Shown here: positions 1 to 9,297 of the stretch, in pieces
Layout: the number at the start of each line of letters is the position of its first letter
Numbering within the stretch: the first letter of the stretch is position 1
Translations under genes and position numbers: made by a program
The notes under the pieces: generated by a model
What the model saw: the letters and a program-made list of their open reading frames with translations, nothing else
Told to the model about the DNA's origin: nothing
The model's database searches: none
Assembly (NCBI GenBank): GCA_002457055.1
Contig: NTKT01000020.1
Coordinates: 1 to 43,288 of the forward strand
DNA length: 43,288 nucleotides
Reading direction: 5' to 3'
Source: Rhodobacteraceae bacterium MED-G08
GTDB taxonomy: Bacteria; Pseudomonadota; Alphaproteobacteria; Rhodobacterales; Rhodobacteraceae

Positions 1-1266
1 TTCAACTGCCTGTCGCATATCGCCACAAACGATATTTTCACATGTTAATTGCTTTGATATATTTTCTGCTTCAGCTCCGATAATATAAGCACGCCTAACT
101 TTTTGTGTAACTGAGTTTAGTTTGGACAAGCCCCCATCTTTTTGCTGGCCACCACATATCCAACGAATATTCTCATATGCATTCAAAGACATCATGGCAC
201 TCTCTACGTTGGTAGCTTTGCTATCATTTATGAACGTAATGCCGTTAAACATGGCAATTTTTTGGGATCGGTGTGCGAGCCCATCAAATCCTTTCATTGC
301 TTCGATAATTTTACGAGGTGACAGCCCAAGCGCCCTACAAGCAGCGTATGCACTGGCCGCATTCTGGTAACTATGAAGACCAACAAAATTATCAAAAACC
401 TTTAAGTCAATTGAATTTATTTGTTTTCCTTTTCGGTGTTCTACCAAGTAGCCAGCGTCCAAAAAAATAGACCAATCAAATCTTCTCATTTGTTTTGTAG
501 CAGAAACTCGAATGATACTTTCATCACCTATGCTTGCAGAAAGCTGTTGAGCCAAATTAAGTCCTGCCAATTCATCAACTCCAATTATAGAGTAATCTGG
601 GCAGCCTTCAGTAAATAATCGGCGCTTTGCAGCCAGATAACCTCCAATGCCTCCATGGCGCTCAAGATGATCAGCACTAAAGTTTGTAAAAATAGCAAGG
701 TCAGGTGATAAAATTCTTGCAACTTCAGTTTGATACGACGATAGCTCGAGCACGATTAACTCATTATTTTCAGGTGGATCAATATCCAAAACGCCGCGCC
801 CAATGTTACCAGCGAGCTGTGATTTATATCCAAGCTCTGAAAAAATATGATGCAATAATGATGCTGTAGTGGACTTTCCGTTAGAACCGGTAACCGCAAC
901 TATTCTAGGTCGTACTGAAAACTTGTCCCAGCTCATAGTTGCAATAGACTGGAAAAAAAGTCCTACATCATTATCAATCAAAACGCCAGCAGAAACCGCC
1001 GCCGATACTATCGGATGCGGTACGGGAAAATGATGTGGGACCCCAGGACTTATAATTAAGCGATCGATGCTTTCCCAATCAAAATCCGGAACCGAGCCTA
1101 TAACTCTCAAACCCTGTGATGATGCTAAACTTCTTTTTTTCGGGTCATCATCCCAACAAATCACGTTGGCACCGCTCGCATTTAAAGCGTGAGCAGATGT
1201 CATCCCAGACCGACCAAGGCCTAAAACTACGAAATTTTCATTACTAGATCCCTGTAATTTTATCAC
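1..1266 (-). CDS. murD: UDP-N-acetylmuramoylalanine--D-glutamate ligase MurD (3' end off the window)
   Basis: Cytoplasmic ATP-dependent ligase that adds D-glutamate to UDP-MurNAc-L-Ala in peptidoglycan synthesis. The reading frame is open from a GTG at 1266 to the window edge (422 codons; the family is about 450), so only the C-terminal tail is missing. The N-terminus has a Rossmann-type FVVLGLGRSG segment (residues 12-21), and the Mur ligase ATP loop AVTGSNGKSTT lies at residues 124-134. An AGGGG ribosome site sits just upstream of the GTG. The gene follows mraY by 67 bases in the dcw cluster, the usual order. The start is inferred because no ATG lies near the conserved N-terminus. Confidence 0.95.
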   Translation of the reverse strand, partial: MIKLQGSSNENFVVLGLGRSGMTSAHALNASGANVICWDDDPKKRSLASSQGLRVIGSVPDFDWESIDRLIISPGVPHHFPVPHPIVSAAVSAGVLIDNDVGLFFQSIATMSWDKFSVRPRIVAVTGSNGKSTTASLLHHIFSELGYKSQLAGNIGRGVLDIDPPENNELIVLELSSYQTEVARILSPDLAIFTNFSADHLERHGGIGGYLAAKRRLFTEGCPDYSIIGVDELAGLNLAQQLSASIGDESIIRVSATKQMRRFDWSIFLDAGYLVEHRKGKQINSIDLKVFDNFVGLHSYQNAASAYAACRALGLSPRKIIEAMKGFDGLAHRSQKIAMFNGITFINDSKATNVESAMMSLNAYENIRWICGGQQKDGGLSKLNSVTQKVRRAYIIGAEAENISKQLTCENIVCGDMRQAVE

Positions 1267-1333
1267 AGGTTTCCCCTTTGACTACGCATATCATAAACTC
1301 ACTTACTAAATGTCTTGATATTTTATATCCGCA

Positions 1334-2416
1334 TTATCTTACTTTCAAAGTCGCCAAACCCACCATTGCAAGAATGAGTGAAATTATCCAAAAACGAATG
1401 ACTATTTGAGGTTCCGCCCATCCTTTTTTCTCAAAATGATGATGGATTGGCGCCATCAAGAATACTCTTTTACCTGTCATTTTGAAGTAAAGTACTTGTA
1501 TAATTACTGAGAGCGCCTCAACGACAAAAAGCCCCCCGACAATCGCAAGAACTATTTCATGTTTCGTAGCAACGGCAACTGCACCGAGAGCGCCCCCGAG
1601 CGCCAAAGACCCTGTATCGCCCATAAAAACGGCAGCTGGTGGTGCATTATACCAGAGAAAACCTAATCCGGCACCAAAAATCCCAGAGCAAAGAATTAGA
1701 ATTTCTCCCGTACCATTGACATAATGAACATCTAAATATTCTGTAAAATCTACTCTTCCCACAGCATACGCAATTACCCCAAGAGCGCCGGCTGCAATCA
1801 TCACCGGCATTATGGCTAATCCGTCCAAGCCATCAGTCAAATTTACGGCATTCGCCGACCCAACAATTACAATCATTGCAAAGGGAACAAACAAAAATCC
1901 AAGATCAACCAGCAAATTTTTAAAAATCGGGAGGGCCAACCTATTTTGCAATGCGTCTGGATGATTAGTAGCAATAAAATATGCTGCAGCGGCGGCTACC
2001 AAGAAACCAGATAACAAACGTATTTTACTTGATACACCCTTCGGATTCTGGCGACTTACCTTAAGATAGTCATCGATAAACCCTATCCCACCAAAACAAA
2101 TTGTTACAAAAAGGACTATAATTACATAATTATTATCAAGCCTGGCCCACATAACTGTTGAAAAAACCAATGCCGATAAAACAAGTAAGCCTCCCATTGT
2201 AGGAGTCCCTGACTTTGCCGCATGCGCTTCAGGACCATCGTCACGAATAGGTTGTCCCTTGCCCTGTCTACGTCGTAGCACATTAATTAATGGCCGGCCA
2301 AAAACAAAACCAAAGATTAGAGCCGTAAAAAAAGCTCCCCCAGCTCGAAAGGTAATATAACGGAAAAGATTAAAGAAATCTCCTCCATCTGACAGAGCCG
2401 CAAGCCAATACAACAT
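1334..2416 (-). CDS. mraY: Phospho-N-acetylmuramoyl-pentapeptide-transferase MraY
   Basis: Integral membrane enzyme that transfers phospho-MurNAc-pentapeptide to undecaprenyl phosphate, forming lipid I. The 360-residue length is typical. It has about ten hydrophobic helices and the family landmarks: the DDYLK aspartate pair in the first third, [13 protein letters not shown] near the middle, and APIHHHFE near residue 325, which are active-site and Mg/nucleotide-binding segments in this family. The start ATG has an AAGGGA ribosome site 8 bases upstream. It lies 32 bases downstream of murF and upstream of murD, the normal dcw order. Identification is secure. Confidence 0.98.
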   Translation of the reverse strand: MLYWLAALSDGGDFFNLFRYITFRAGGAFFTALIFGFVFGRPLINVLRRRQGKGQPIRDDGPEAHAAKSGTPTMGGLLVLSALVFSTVMWARLDNNYVIIVLFVTICFGGIGFIDDYLKVSRQNPKGVSSKIRLLSGFLVAAAAAYFIATNHPDALQNRLALPIFKNLLVDLGFLFVPFAMIVIVGSANAVNLTDGLDGLAIMPVMIAAGALGVIAYAVGRVDFTEYLDVHYVNGTGEILILCSGIFGAGLGFLWYNAPPAAVFMGDTGSLALGGALGAVAVATKHEIVLAIVGGLFVVEALSVIIQVLYFKMTGKRVFLMAPIHHHFEKKGWAEPQIVIRFWIISLILAMVGLATLKVR

Positions 2417-2448
2417 TTATAAATCCCTTTCGCACATCTCGACTTAAT

Positions 2449-3837
2449 TTATTTCTTCATGGCGCGAATTGCGTCCACTATAGACGACAACCCGACACTC
2501 TTTGACGATTTAACTAAAACTTTATCACCCGCTTGTAGTATATTTTCCAAGTCAGCAATTAACTCATTTTTGCTCTCATAATGGCAACCTTTTATATTAG
2601 AAGGCAGTTTTTTATGTAAATGATACATTAAAGGTCCCAAAGTATGAATAATATCGACATCGGCTAACTCTGGCCAGGATATTATTTCCTCATGAAGCAT
2701 AACTTCATTCTCACCGAGCTCTAACATGTCACCCAAAAAAGCTACTCTTCGACTGCAGTTTAAAGTTCTTTGAGTCAAAAGCTGCAAAGCAGATTTCATC
2801 GAGGATGGGTTTGCATTGAAAGCGTCGTCAATCAAAAAAATATTACCGGAGGGTAGGAAAATTTTTTCAAAAGAACCCCGACCACTCGATGGCTCCCATT
2901 TAGCCAGATCTTGCGATGCCTTTTCAATGTTAGCCCCAAGACAGTCAGCACAAAGTAGAACACCTAAAGAGTTTTCCACAAAATGGAAGCCAGATGAACC
3001 AACAATAAACTCTAAATCTCTATCATTAAATTGGCACTGGACCTTAATTCTGCCGTTAAGTTTTTGCATTTTTTTAGCTCTAAGATTACTGTCTATTCCA
3101 CCAAAAGAAATAAACTGGCTGCCATTTTTTATAGTTTGTTTTTTCAAAATTTCGTAACCGGGAGTATCAGCATTTAATACCGCAATCCCTGTACTTTTTA
3201 GGCCCTTCACGATTTGGGCTTTCTCATGAGCAATTCCAGCTATATCTCCAAAAGCTTCCAAGTGAGCTTTGCCAATTGCAGTTATTAATACTACGTCCGC
3301 AGCAGTCATTCGTGCCAATGGCTCAATTTCACCAGGTTTATTCATTCCAATTTCAACTACGGCATAAGTTGCGTCGATTGGTAAGTTCGCTAGCGTCAAA
3401 GGAACACCAAGATAATTATTAAAACTGGCGGGCGAAGCATGCGTTTTACCCTGAACCTCTAGAATGGTTTTGAGCATGTTTTTTGAGGAGGTCTTCCCAA
3501 CTGATCCAGTTATAGCAACCAATTTTGCTTGACTTCTTTCTCTTTGATATTTGCCCAAGTTTTCGAGTGCTTCTTGTACAGATGGGACCAAAAGCAAAGG
3601 AGTGTTTGAGGGAATTTCAGCAGGAACATGATCAACCAGAGCACCTTTCGCCCCCAATCTTATAGCGTCATTAATAAAATTGTGACCATCACGTTTTGCC
3701 TTAACGGCCACAAATAGTTCATCTGATTTGATCGATCTACTATCTATCGAAACCCCTGCGACGCCATCATTTCGCCAGTCACCGCTCAGGTCACCAGCAG
3801 TAGCTTTAACTAAGTCACTCTGGGACCACAACATCAT
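2449..3837 (-). CDS. murF: UDP-MurNAc-tripeptide--D-Ala-D-Ala ligase MurF
   Basis: Adds D-Ala-D-Ala to UDP-MurNAc-tripeptide, completing the soluble peptidoglycan precursor. The 462-residue protein has the N-terminal uridine-binding domain with the SIDSRSI motif (about residues 31-37), the ATP loop AITGSVGKTSSKNM (the GSVGKT form typical of MurF), a central domain with EIGMNKPGEI, and a C-terminal domain with DDAFNANPSSM, a MurF signature. The ATG overlaps the murE stop by four bases (ATGA), implying coupled translation. MurD and MurC are excluded by the GSVGKT loop and the DDAFNANP signature. Confidence 0.97.
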   Translation of the reverse strand: MMLWSQSDLVKATAGDLSGDWRNDGVAGVSIDSRSIKSDELFVAVKAKRDGHNFINDAIRLGAKGALVDHVPAEIPSNTPLLLVPSVQEALENLGKYQRERSQAKLVAITGSVGKTSSKNMLKTILEVQGKTHASPASFNNYLGVPLTLANLPIDATYAVVEIGMNKPGEIEPLARMTAADVVLITAIGKAHLEAFGDIAGIAHEKAQIVKGLKSTGIAVLNADTPGYEILKKQTIKNGSQFISFGGIDSNLRAKKMQKLNGRIKVQCQFNDRDLEFIVGSSGFHFVENSLGVLLCADCLGANIEKASQDLAKWEPSSGRGSFEKIFLPSGNIFLIDDAFNANPSSMKSALQLLTQRTLNCSRRVAFLGDMLELGENEVMLHEEIISWPELADVDIIHTLGPLMYHLHKKLPSNIKGCHYESKNELIADLENILQAGDKVLVKSSKSVGLSSIVDAIRAMKK

Positions 3838-5321
3838 AAAGCTCCATCCAATGCTTCAACAGATATTGAAGCCTGTTCGGCATCATCAAATGGAAGAGTA
3901 TCATTACCAATGACTTGCCCAGTTTCATGTCCTTTTCCACATATTATTAAAGCATCACCCACATCAAGCATATCAACTGCTCTTAAAATTGCTTCTGCCC
4001 TATCGCCATATTCATGAATGGCATCACGACTAAGATCTTTGATAATCATTTGCCGAATTTTTGCTGGATCCTCGCTTCTAGGATTATCATCCGTAACGAT
4101 TACAACATCTGCGTTTTGAGAGGCGGCAAGTCCCATGAGAGGCCTTTTGGACTGATCACGATCCCCACCTGCACCTATCACAGCAATTATTCTTCCAAAA
4201 ACGTGCGGTCTTAGCGATTTAATTGCAGTCTCGATTGCATCCGGAGTATGGGCGTAATCGACAAATACATTTGCTCCATTTGCTCTTGAGGCTGCAAGTT
4301 CCATACGACCTCTAACTGTGATTAAATTGTGAAGAACATTGAAAACATCTTGCGGCTCAGAACCAAGGGAAATGACCAATGCGGCTGCCATAAGGACATT
4401 TTCAGCTTGAAAACCACCTATTAAATTTAATCTTTTTTGGTAAAGAATTCCATCATATTTAAAGAAAACTTCCTGACCAGAACTATCGAAAGTTTGCCTT
4501 TCTAATTCTATATTTGAGCCTTTGGATTTGCCCAAAGTGACAACTAAGTTACCCTGCGCTTTAAGTTCTTCCGCCAATAATTTTATTCTGTTGTTATTTA
4601 CATTGAATACTGCAGTCTTATCGCTTGTGAGGAGTTGTCTAAACAATAATGCTTTAGCTTCAAAATAGTCATCTTTAGACTTATGGTAATCCAAATGATC
4701 TTGAGAAAAATTGGTGAAACAAGCCCCCGAAAATTGAACACCATCTAGCCGGCTTTGATCAAGCCCATGGCTCGAAGCTTCTAGTGCAACATGATCTATT
4801 CCATTCGCTTTCAAATTGAAGAGCAATTGATGCATTTCCAATGCGTCAGGGGTTGTATGCCTTAATGGCTGCGTCCACGCTCCACGAACTCCATTGGTTC
4901 CAATACTAACTGCCTCAATATCTAAATTACTCCAGATTTGTTGGCAGAAACTGGCCACAGATGTCTTACCGTTTGTACCAGTAACTGCCACTATTTGAGC
5001 GGGCTGCTGTTCAAACCAAAGAGCAGCACAGCGAGCCAGTGTTTCTCTTGGATTTTCAACCACAACAAAAACAACATTTGAAGTGTTTGAATTACTGAAA
5101 TAATTAGAGTATCCGATTTTATCAGTTAGGACAGCGGAAGCACCAGCGTGAATTGCCGAGGACACAAAATTAATTCCATGCGAATTTACGCCAGGCAATG
5201 CTGCAAACAAGAAGCCATCGCACACTTTTCTGCTATCATTAGTTATGCCAGTTATTGCTGGATTTTCACCACTTTGAGAGGTAAGGCCTAAATCGGACAA
5301 TGTTTTATTTTGCAACTTCAT
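3834..5321 (-). CDS. murE: UDP-MurNAc-L-Ala-D-Glu--meso-diaminopimelate ligase MurE
   Basis: Adds the third amino acid of the peptidoglycan stem. The 495-residue protein shows the N-terminal NDSRKV motif, the ATP loop AVTGTNGKTSVASF (about residue 115), the carbamylated-lysine region near YFEAKALLFRQ, and DDNPRSEDP near residue 405. The DDNPR form is the known specificity signature for meso-diaminopimelate rather than lysine, so the cell wall is of the DAP type, as expected in a proteobacterium. Its stop overlaps the murF start by four bases. It lies 40 bases after ftsI. No strong ribosome site is visible before its ATG. Confidence 0.97.
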   Translation of the reverse strand: MKLQNKTLSDLGLTSQSGENPAITGITNDSRKVCDGFLFAALPGVNSHGINFVSSAIHAGASAVLTDKIGYSNYFSNSNTSNVVFVVVENPRETLARCAALWFEQQPAQIVAVTGTNGKTSVASFCQQIWSNLDIEAVSIGTNGVRGAWTQPLRHTTPDALEMHQLLFNLKANGIDHVALEASSHGLDQSRLDGVQFSGACFTNFSQDHLDYHKSKDDYFEAKALLFRQLLTSDKTAVFNVNNNRIKLLAEELKAQGNLVVTLGKSKGSNIELERQTFDSSGQEVFFKYDGILYQKRLNLIGGFQAENVLMAAALVISLGSEPQDVFNVLHNLITVRGRMELAASRANGANVFVDYAHTPDAIETAIKSLRPHVFGRIIAVIGAGGDRDQSKRPLMGLAASQNADVVIVTDDNPRSEDPAKIRQMIIKDLSRDAIHEYGDRAEAILRAVDMLDVGDALIICGKGHETGQVIGNDTLPFDDAEQASISVEALDGAL

Positions 5322-5361
5322 AGAAAATACATGTTTTTAATTCGATTGTAATAAAGATATC

Positions 5362-7158
5362 TTAGTTCATTTTTGCGGGCAAAACTCTAAATAAGTTATC
5401 TTTATTATTTTGAGGCCTCAATCCTAGTAACGGAGCTATTCTAGTGATTATTTCTGCCGCTACTGGTACAGCCGTCCATCCCGCGGTACGCCGAACTTCT
5501 TCTCCGGTATTATCTTCAGGCTCATCCATGGTTACAACTAATACATATTTGGGGTTGTTCGCAGGAAACAATGCGGCAAAATTTGTTATGACCTTGTCTT
5601 CATAGTATCTACCCGTTGGGCTGGGCTTATCAGCGGTTCCCGTTTTGCCAGCCACTGGATAACCTGGTACTTCCGCCATTGTAGCCGTGCCTTCCGTGAC
5701 GACGCTTCTCAACATAGTCAAAGCTTGCTTTGCGACTTTTTCAGAAATGACTCGATCACCATATTTTTGATTTTCCTGAATTTGCAGTGTTGGTGTAACC
5801 TTGTATCCTCCATTGCCTATGGCAGCATAAGCTGTAGCTAGATGAAGAGGAGTAGCTGACAAACCGTGCCCATAGGAAATTGTCATCGTTGATAATTCGG
5901 ACCACTTCTTTGGAAGCAATGGCTTGCCTCCTGACGCTTCGACCATTTCTAATGGCACAATATCAAAAAATCCTAATGATTTTAAAAAATTTTGCTGTTC
6001 TGAAGATCCTATTTCCTGGGCAATTCTAGCGGTTCCTATATTAGAAGATTTTGAAATTACTTTTTTAACTGACAGCTCAGATCCGTAATTGTGGAAATCT
6101 CGTATTTTAAATTTCCCCCATCTTAATGGGCCACTTACATTAATCATAGTTTCTGGAGAAACCAGGTTAAGCTCCAGTGCCTGTGCTATGGCAAAGATTT
6201 TAAATGTGGAACCCAACTCGTATACGCCTTGGATTGCCCGATTGAACAATGGACTGTTTCCGGGATCGCCACTAGAAGGTAATTTCGGTCGATGATTAGG
6301 ATCAAAGTCGGGGAGTGATGCAAGTGAAATAATTTCGCCGTTGTAAACATTCATCAAAATCGCGGCAGCTCCTTTGGCATTCAGAAGCGACATCCCGCTT
6401 TCTAAAACACTCTCTACTGCTGCTTGCACAGATAAGTCGATTGAAAGTTCAAGAGGGTTAGCTGATGATGCTGGACTCCTCAATCTCTCGTCAAATGTTT
6501 TTTCTACACCTGCGACCCCAATTACCTCAGCAGAGTGCACACCCTCCCGACCGAAGCTTGCTCCCCCAAGAACATGCGCAGCTAATTTACCATTTGGATA
6601 AAGTCGCATTTCTCGCGGACCAAAGCGTAACCCAGGATCTCCCAGATCGTGTACCGCTTGATAAGCTTCCGGACTAATACGTTTTTTTATCCATAGAAAC
6701 TTTCTTTTTCCCGTAAACTCCTTGTATAGTTTATCCGCTTTCAAGTCTGGAAAAATTTTTTCCAGCCCATCTGCGGCTCTTCTAGGATCTGTTAAATGAG
6801 CCGTTTCAGCGTAAAGCGAATGAGTATCAAGATTTGTGGCCAAGATACGCCCCCGCCTGTCAACAATATTTGCTCTTTGGGCAACAATAGATGAGCCTAT
6901 TGACTGAATTTGGGCTTCGTGTGGATTTGAAGCTGCCAAATGCCCCATACGAACGACTAGCACTCCGTAAAGACACAGAAATACTGCTGCAAGAACTACC
7001 AAACGGCCTTTTGCTTTTAAATGCTCTTGGCTGTCAATTTCATGGTTTCGTCGTCTGGTATTTTCTTGTTCGATTACATCAGTATTTTCGCCTCTTTCTC
7101 GTGCTGCAAGGACTTTACCAAGCGGCCGCAAAGGTATTCGGCCGCTTGGCTCAATCAT
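5362..7158 (-). CDS. ftsI: Septal peptidoglycan transpeptidase FtsI (PBP3, class B)
   Basis: Division-specific penicillin-binding protein that cross-links septal peptidoglycan. The 598-residue protein has a basic cytoplasmic N-terminus, one membrane helix at about residues 52-71, a PBP dimerisation domain (RANIVDRRGRILA near 96-107), and a transpeptidase domain with all three active-site motifs: S317-T-F-K320, S371-S-N373 and K505-T-G507. Class B is supported by the absence of a glycosyltransferase domain. Its ATG overlaps the ftsL stop by eight bases (ATGATTGA), so translation is probably coupled to ftsL. Confidence 0.97.
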   Translation of the reverse strand: MIEPSGRIPLRPLGKVLAARERGENTDVIEQENTRRRNHEIDSQEHLKAKGRLVVLAAVFLCLYGVLVVRMGHLAASNPHEAQIQSIGSSIVAQRANIVDRRGRILATNLDTHSLYAETAHLTDPRRAADGLEKIFPDLKADKLYKEFTGKRKFLWIKKRISPEAYQAVHDLGDPGLRFGPREMRLYPNGKLAAHVLGGASFGREGVHSAEVIGVAGVEKTFDERLRSPASSANPLELSIDLSVQAAVESVLESGMSLLNAKGAAAILMNVYNGEIISLASLPDFDPNHRPKLPSSGDPGNSPLFNRAIQGVYELGSTFKIFAIAQALELNLVSPETMINVSGPLRWGKFKIRDFHNYGSELSVKKVISKSSNIGTARIAQEIGSSEQQNFLKSLGFFDIVPLEMVEASGGKPLLPKKWSELSTMTISYGHGLSATPLHLATAYAAIGNGGYKVTPTLQIQENQKYGDRVISEKVAKQALTMLRSVVTEGTATMAEVPGYPVAGKTGTADKPSPTGRYYEDKVITNFAALFPANNPKYVLVVTMDEPEDNTGEEVRRTAGWTAVPVAAEIITRIAPLLGLRPQNNKDNLFRVLPAKMN

Positions 7159-7510
7159 TGGTATAAACCCTTACTTCAGACTGGGATATCTCGGGATTTA
7201 AAGCAGAGCTCCATTTAATATTACCTGTTCCATTGCTTAAACGATTAAACTCTCCAAAATTTGTCGCTCTAATAGGGGCCAATTTTAATTGATCAAAACC
7301 AAGGTTTGTTAAATGAATAAGACGTTCAGGCCTGTTTAGGTATGCCCACTCCGCCTTAAGTACAGCCAGCTTTGCTCGAGCTTTGCCAATTTCTATCTGA
7401 AATTCTTCTGATTTTTTAATTGCCATCTGGGTTTTTACATTTTCCTGATAGGCCCAATATGCGAGAGTAATAACCAAACCGAATATGACTAGATAGAAAA
7501 AGTTACGCAT
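7151..7510 (-). CDS. ftsL: Cell division protein FtsL
   Basis: Small bitopic divisome protein, the partner of FtsB and FtsQ that links FtsI/FtsW activation to the ring. The 119-residue product begins [11 protein letters not shown], has one membrane helix (about residues 3-20), then a coiled-coil-like stretch ([20 protein letters not shown]), then a YLNRPERL segment typical of alphaproteobacterial FtsL. The start at 7510 is chosen over an upstream in-frame codon at 7540 because AAGGA lies 7 bases before it. It overlaps rsmH by eight bases (ATGCGTAA) and ftsI by eight bases. FtsL sequences are poorly conserved, so the call rests on position plus topology. Confidence 0.88.
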   Translation of the reverse strand: MRNFFYLVIFGLVITLAYWAYQENVKTQMAIKKSEEFQIEIGKARAKLAVLKAEWAYLNRPERLIHLTNLGFDQLKLAPIRATNFGEFNRLSNGTGNIKWSSALNPEISQSEVRVYTND

Positions 7511-8504
7511 AATGTTTTCCTTGTATTGCTGGTATACCAAGTTGACTTGGTAAAAGAGTTGAGCCTGGCTCGGAACTCAGTCTCTTTGCCATTCGAAGTT
7601 TTGCAGATCTTGATCTTGGATTATTCAATAATTCTTGATCTGGAGGAATAATTGCTTTTCGATTAACTATCTGAAAATGCTTAACTTCATTTTTTAATTC
7701 TGGTGCATATCTATTAGAATTTCCCGCAGAACCACTTCGAAGTTGAAAAAAGCGTTTCACTATTCGATCTTCAAGCGAGTGGAAAGTTACTATCGCTAAA
7801 ATACCTCCACTCCGAAGTGCTTTCTCTGCTGCAAATAAAGCTTCATATAGCTCGGTGAATTCGTCATTTATGGCTATTCTGAGCGCCTGAAATGATTTTG
7901 TTGCGGGATGACTTGCACCAGGTTTTTTTCTAGGCAGACAATTTTCAATCACATTAGATAGATCCAGCGTCGAGACGAATGGCCTCTCAGCTCGCCTTGT
8001 AACGATAGCATTTGCAATGCGCCGGCTAGATCTCTCCTCACCAAAGAAATATAGTATATTTGCAATCTCACTTTCGGGTGACGTATTCACCAGATCTGCA
8101 GCGCTTGGTCCACTTTTAGACATTCGCATGTCCAAGGGACCGTCTTTCATAAAGGAGAAGCCACGAGAAGCCTCATCTATTTGCATTGAAGAAAGACCAA
8201 GGTCTAAGACTATGCCATCTAAATCTGATCCATACTTACCTAAATTGGAAAATTTATCGTTGTGAAGCTGAATTTTATCCGGGTAATTGCTCACCCAAGG
8301 CTTTGCAAGATCGAAAACCTGAGGATCGCGATCGATCGAAATAACCTTTTCTGCTCCTGCCTCAAGTAGCGCCCGGGTATAACCACCTGCGCCAAAAGTC
8401 CCATCAAGCCAGTATCCTGAAACTGGAGAAATTAGATTTATAATGGGCTCAATTAAAACAGGAATATGCGGCGAGTTAGAAACTGGAAACTGTATATTAA
8501 TCAT
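7503..8504 (-). CDS. rsmH: 16S rRNA (cytosine(1402)-N(4))-methyltransferase RsmH
   Basis: SAM-dependent methyltransferase that modifies C1402 of 16S rRNA in the decoding centre; formerly MraW. The protein has [13 protein letters not shown] at the N-terminus, the SAM-binding [18 protein letters not shown], the family motif [11 protein letters not shown], and a C-terminal [14 protein letters not shown] segment, all diagnostic of RsmH. The start at 8504 (MINIQFPVS) is preferred because it overlaps the mraZ stop in the same eight-base pattern (ATGATTAA) seen at the next two junctions; an in-frame ATG at 8525 would add seven residues. Length (333) is typical. Confidence 0.95.
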   Translation of the reverse strand: MINIQFPVSNSPHIPVLIEPIINLISPVSGYWLDGTFGAGGYTRALLEAGAEKVISIDRDPQVFDLAKPWVSNYPDKIQLHNDKFSNLGKYGSDLDGIVLDLGLSSMQIDEASRGFSFMKDGPLDMRMSKSGPSAADLVNTSPESEIANILYFFGEERSSRRIANAIVTRRAERPFVSTLDLSNVIENCLPRKKPGASHPATKSFQALRIAINDEFTELYEALFAAEKALRSGGILAIVTFHSLEDRIVKRFFQLRSGSAGNSNRYAPELKNEVKHFQIVNRKAIIPPDQELLNNPRSRSAKLRMAKRLSSEPGSTLLPSQLGIPAIQGKHYA

Positions 8505-9012
8505 CAGATTGACGATCCGAGGCATCTAAATATATCAGAGGATCAAAATCTTCTGGAAGAGACTGCAACCAAGCATTCGCCTTTTCCTGGTCTTCTTTAA
8601 ATGTTTCTGGGTTCCATATTTGAAACGTATCTCCAGAAGCAATAAAATATGCCTCTGCTTTTATTCCTATTTTTTCCCTTAATCTTTGGGGAATAACTAA
8701 TCTTCCAGTATCATCAACAGATGTAGGGAAACTCTGACCATGAAAAAGCCTTTCAAGCATCTTCCGTTGAATTGACCCTCTCGGTAAATCACTGATCTTC
8801 TGATCAACTTCGTCAATTGCTTGAATAGTATAGCACTCAAGAAAGTTTTTCCTGCTGTCGCCGTAAACAATAACGAGTTCCGGCTGTAGCCCATCTGTCC
8901 ACCCTGGATCACAAGACTCAATTACTCGCCGAAACAGGGCTGGAATTGAAACCCGACCCTTACTATCAACTTTATTAAGTCCTTCACCTCTGAATCTACG
9001 CACCAACTTCAA
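8497..9012 (-). CDS. mraZ: Transcriptional regulator MraZ
   Basis: DNA-binding regulator of its own dcw cluster in E. coli and mycoplasmas. The 171-residue protein has two SpoVT/AbrB-type beta-strand domains, the first with [18 protein letters not shown] (residues 8-25) and the second with [17 protein letters not shown]. The start is odd: an in-frame TGA at 9015-9013 directly precedes a TTG at 9012, and no ATG lies near. Alternatives are TTG at 9006 and GTG at 9003; GTG 9003 would give MRRFRG, close to usual MraZ N-termini. A GGGTG element at 9016-9020 is the only ribosome-site candidate. Confidence 0.93.
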   Translation of the reverse strand: MKLVRRFRGEGLNKVDSKGRVSIPALFRRVIESCDPGWTDGLQPELVIVYGDSRKNFLECYTIQAIDEVDQKISDLPRGSIQRKMLERLFHGQSFPTSVDDTGRLVIPQRLREKIGIKAEAYFIASGDTFQIWNPETFKEDQEKANAWLQSLPEDFDPLIYLDASDRQSDD

Positions 9013-9037
9013 TCACCCAATTAATCTCATTCCGCGG

Positions 9038-9085
9038 AACAGAAACGAAAAGGCGGACCGGGCTACTGCCACTGCCCAATCCGCC
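9038..9085 (-). terminator. Rho-independent terminator in the mraZ leader
   Basis: On the minus strand GGCGGA pairs with TCCGCC (80-85 and 52-57 of the 9000s), and inside it GGGC pairs with GCCC across a two-base mismatch. The stem is followed by a T-rich tail (TTTTCGTTTCTGTT). It stands 39 bases before mraZ, so it would end transcripts that begin in the leader and let only part of transcription reach the dcw genes. Confidence 0.75.
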
Positions 9086-9240
9086 GAATTCGTGCCCGAC
9101 CACTTCAGGCTCTACCGGAGCGCGACATCTGGGGGGGAAATGTGTCTGCACTCCAACTATTAGATGAAACTGGGGCCTGTATGAAACCTGACTTTCAATT
9201 TAGGATCTTAGCGTCCTTTATAAATCCCTACTCATCTTGA
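9038..9240 (-). ncRNA. UpsM-like leader RNA upstream of mraZ (candidate)
   Basis: About 200 untranslated bases lie between a candidate promoter and the terminator just before mraZ. In Rhodobacter sphaeroides the dcw cluster is known to have an unusually long 5' leader that yields an abundant terminated small RNA, UpsM, and the arrangement here (long leader, strong terminator, then mraZ) is the same. The leader is locally much richer in G+C (9050-9180) than the flanking DNA, as expected for structured RNA. I see the architecture but could not align the sequence to UpsM, so the name is an inference. The 5' end is approximate. Confidence 0.5.
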
Positions 9241-9245
9241 AACTA

Positions 9246-9274
9246 TATCTGCACGACAAATCCCCATAATGCAA
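9246..9274 (-). promoter_or_regulatory. Candidate dcw promoter (-35/-10)
   Basis: On the minus strand TTGCAT (9274-9269) is followed after 17 bases by CAGATA (9251-9246), which would start transcription near 9240 and give a leader of about 200 bases to the terminator. The -10 match is weak; an overlapping GATATA could also serve. Confidence 0.3.
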
Positions 9275-9282
9275 GAAAAAAA

Positions 9283-9297
9283 TGGGATTTTATGGGA
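9283..9297. promoter_or_regulatory. Candidate MraZ operator: TGGGA-N5-TGGGA
   Basis: Two perfect TGGGA repeats (9283-9287 and 9293-9297, plus strand) are separated by exactly five bases, the spacing known for E. coli MraZ, which binds TGGGN direct repeats with five-base spacers. They lie about nine bases upstream of the candidate -35 of the dcw promoter. No clear third repeat follows at 9303. The orientation is opposite to mraZ transcription. Confidence 0.5.
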
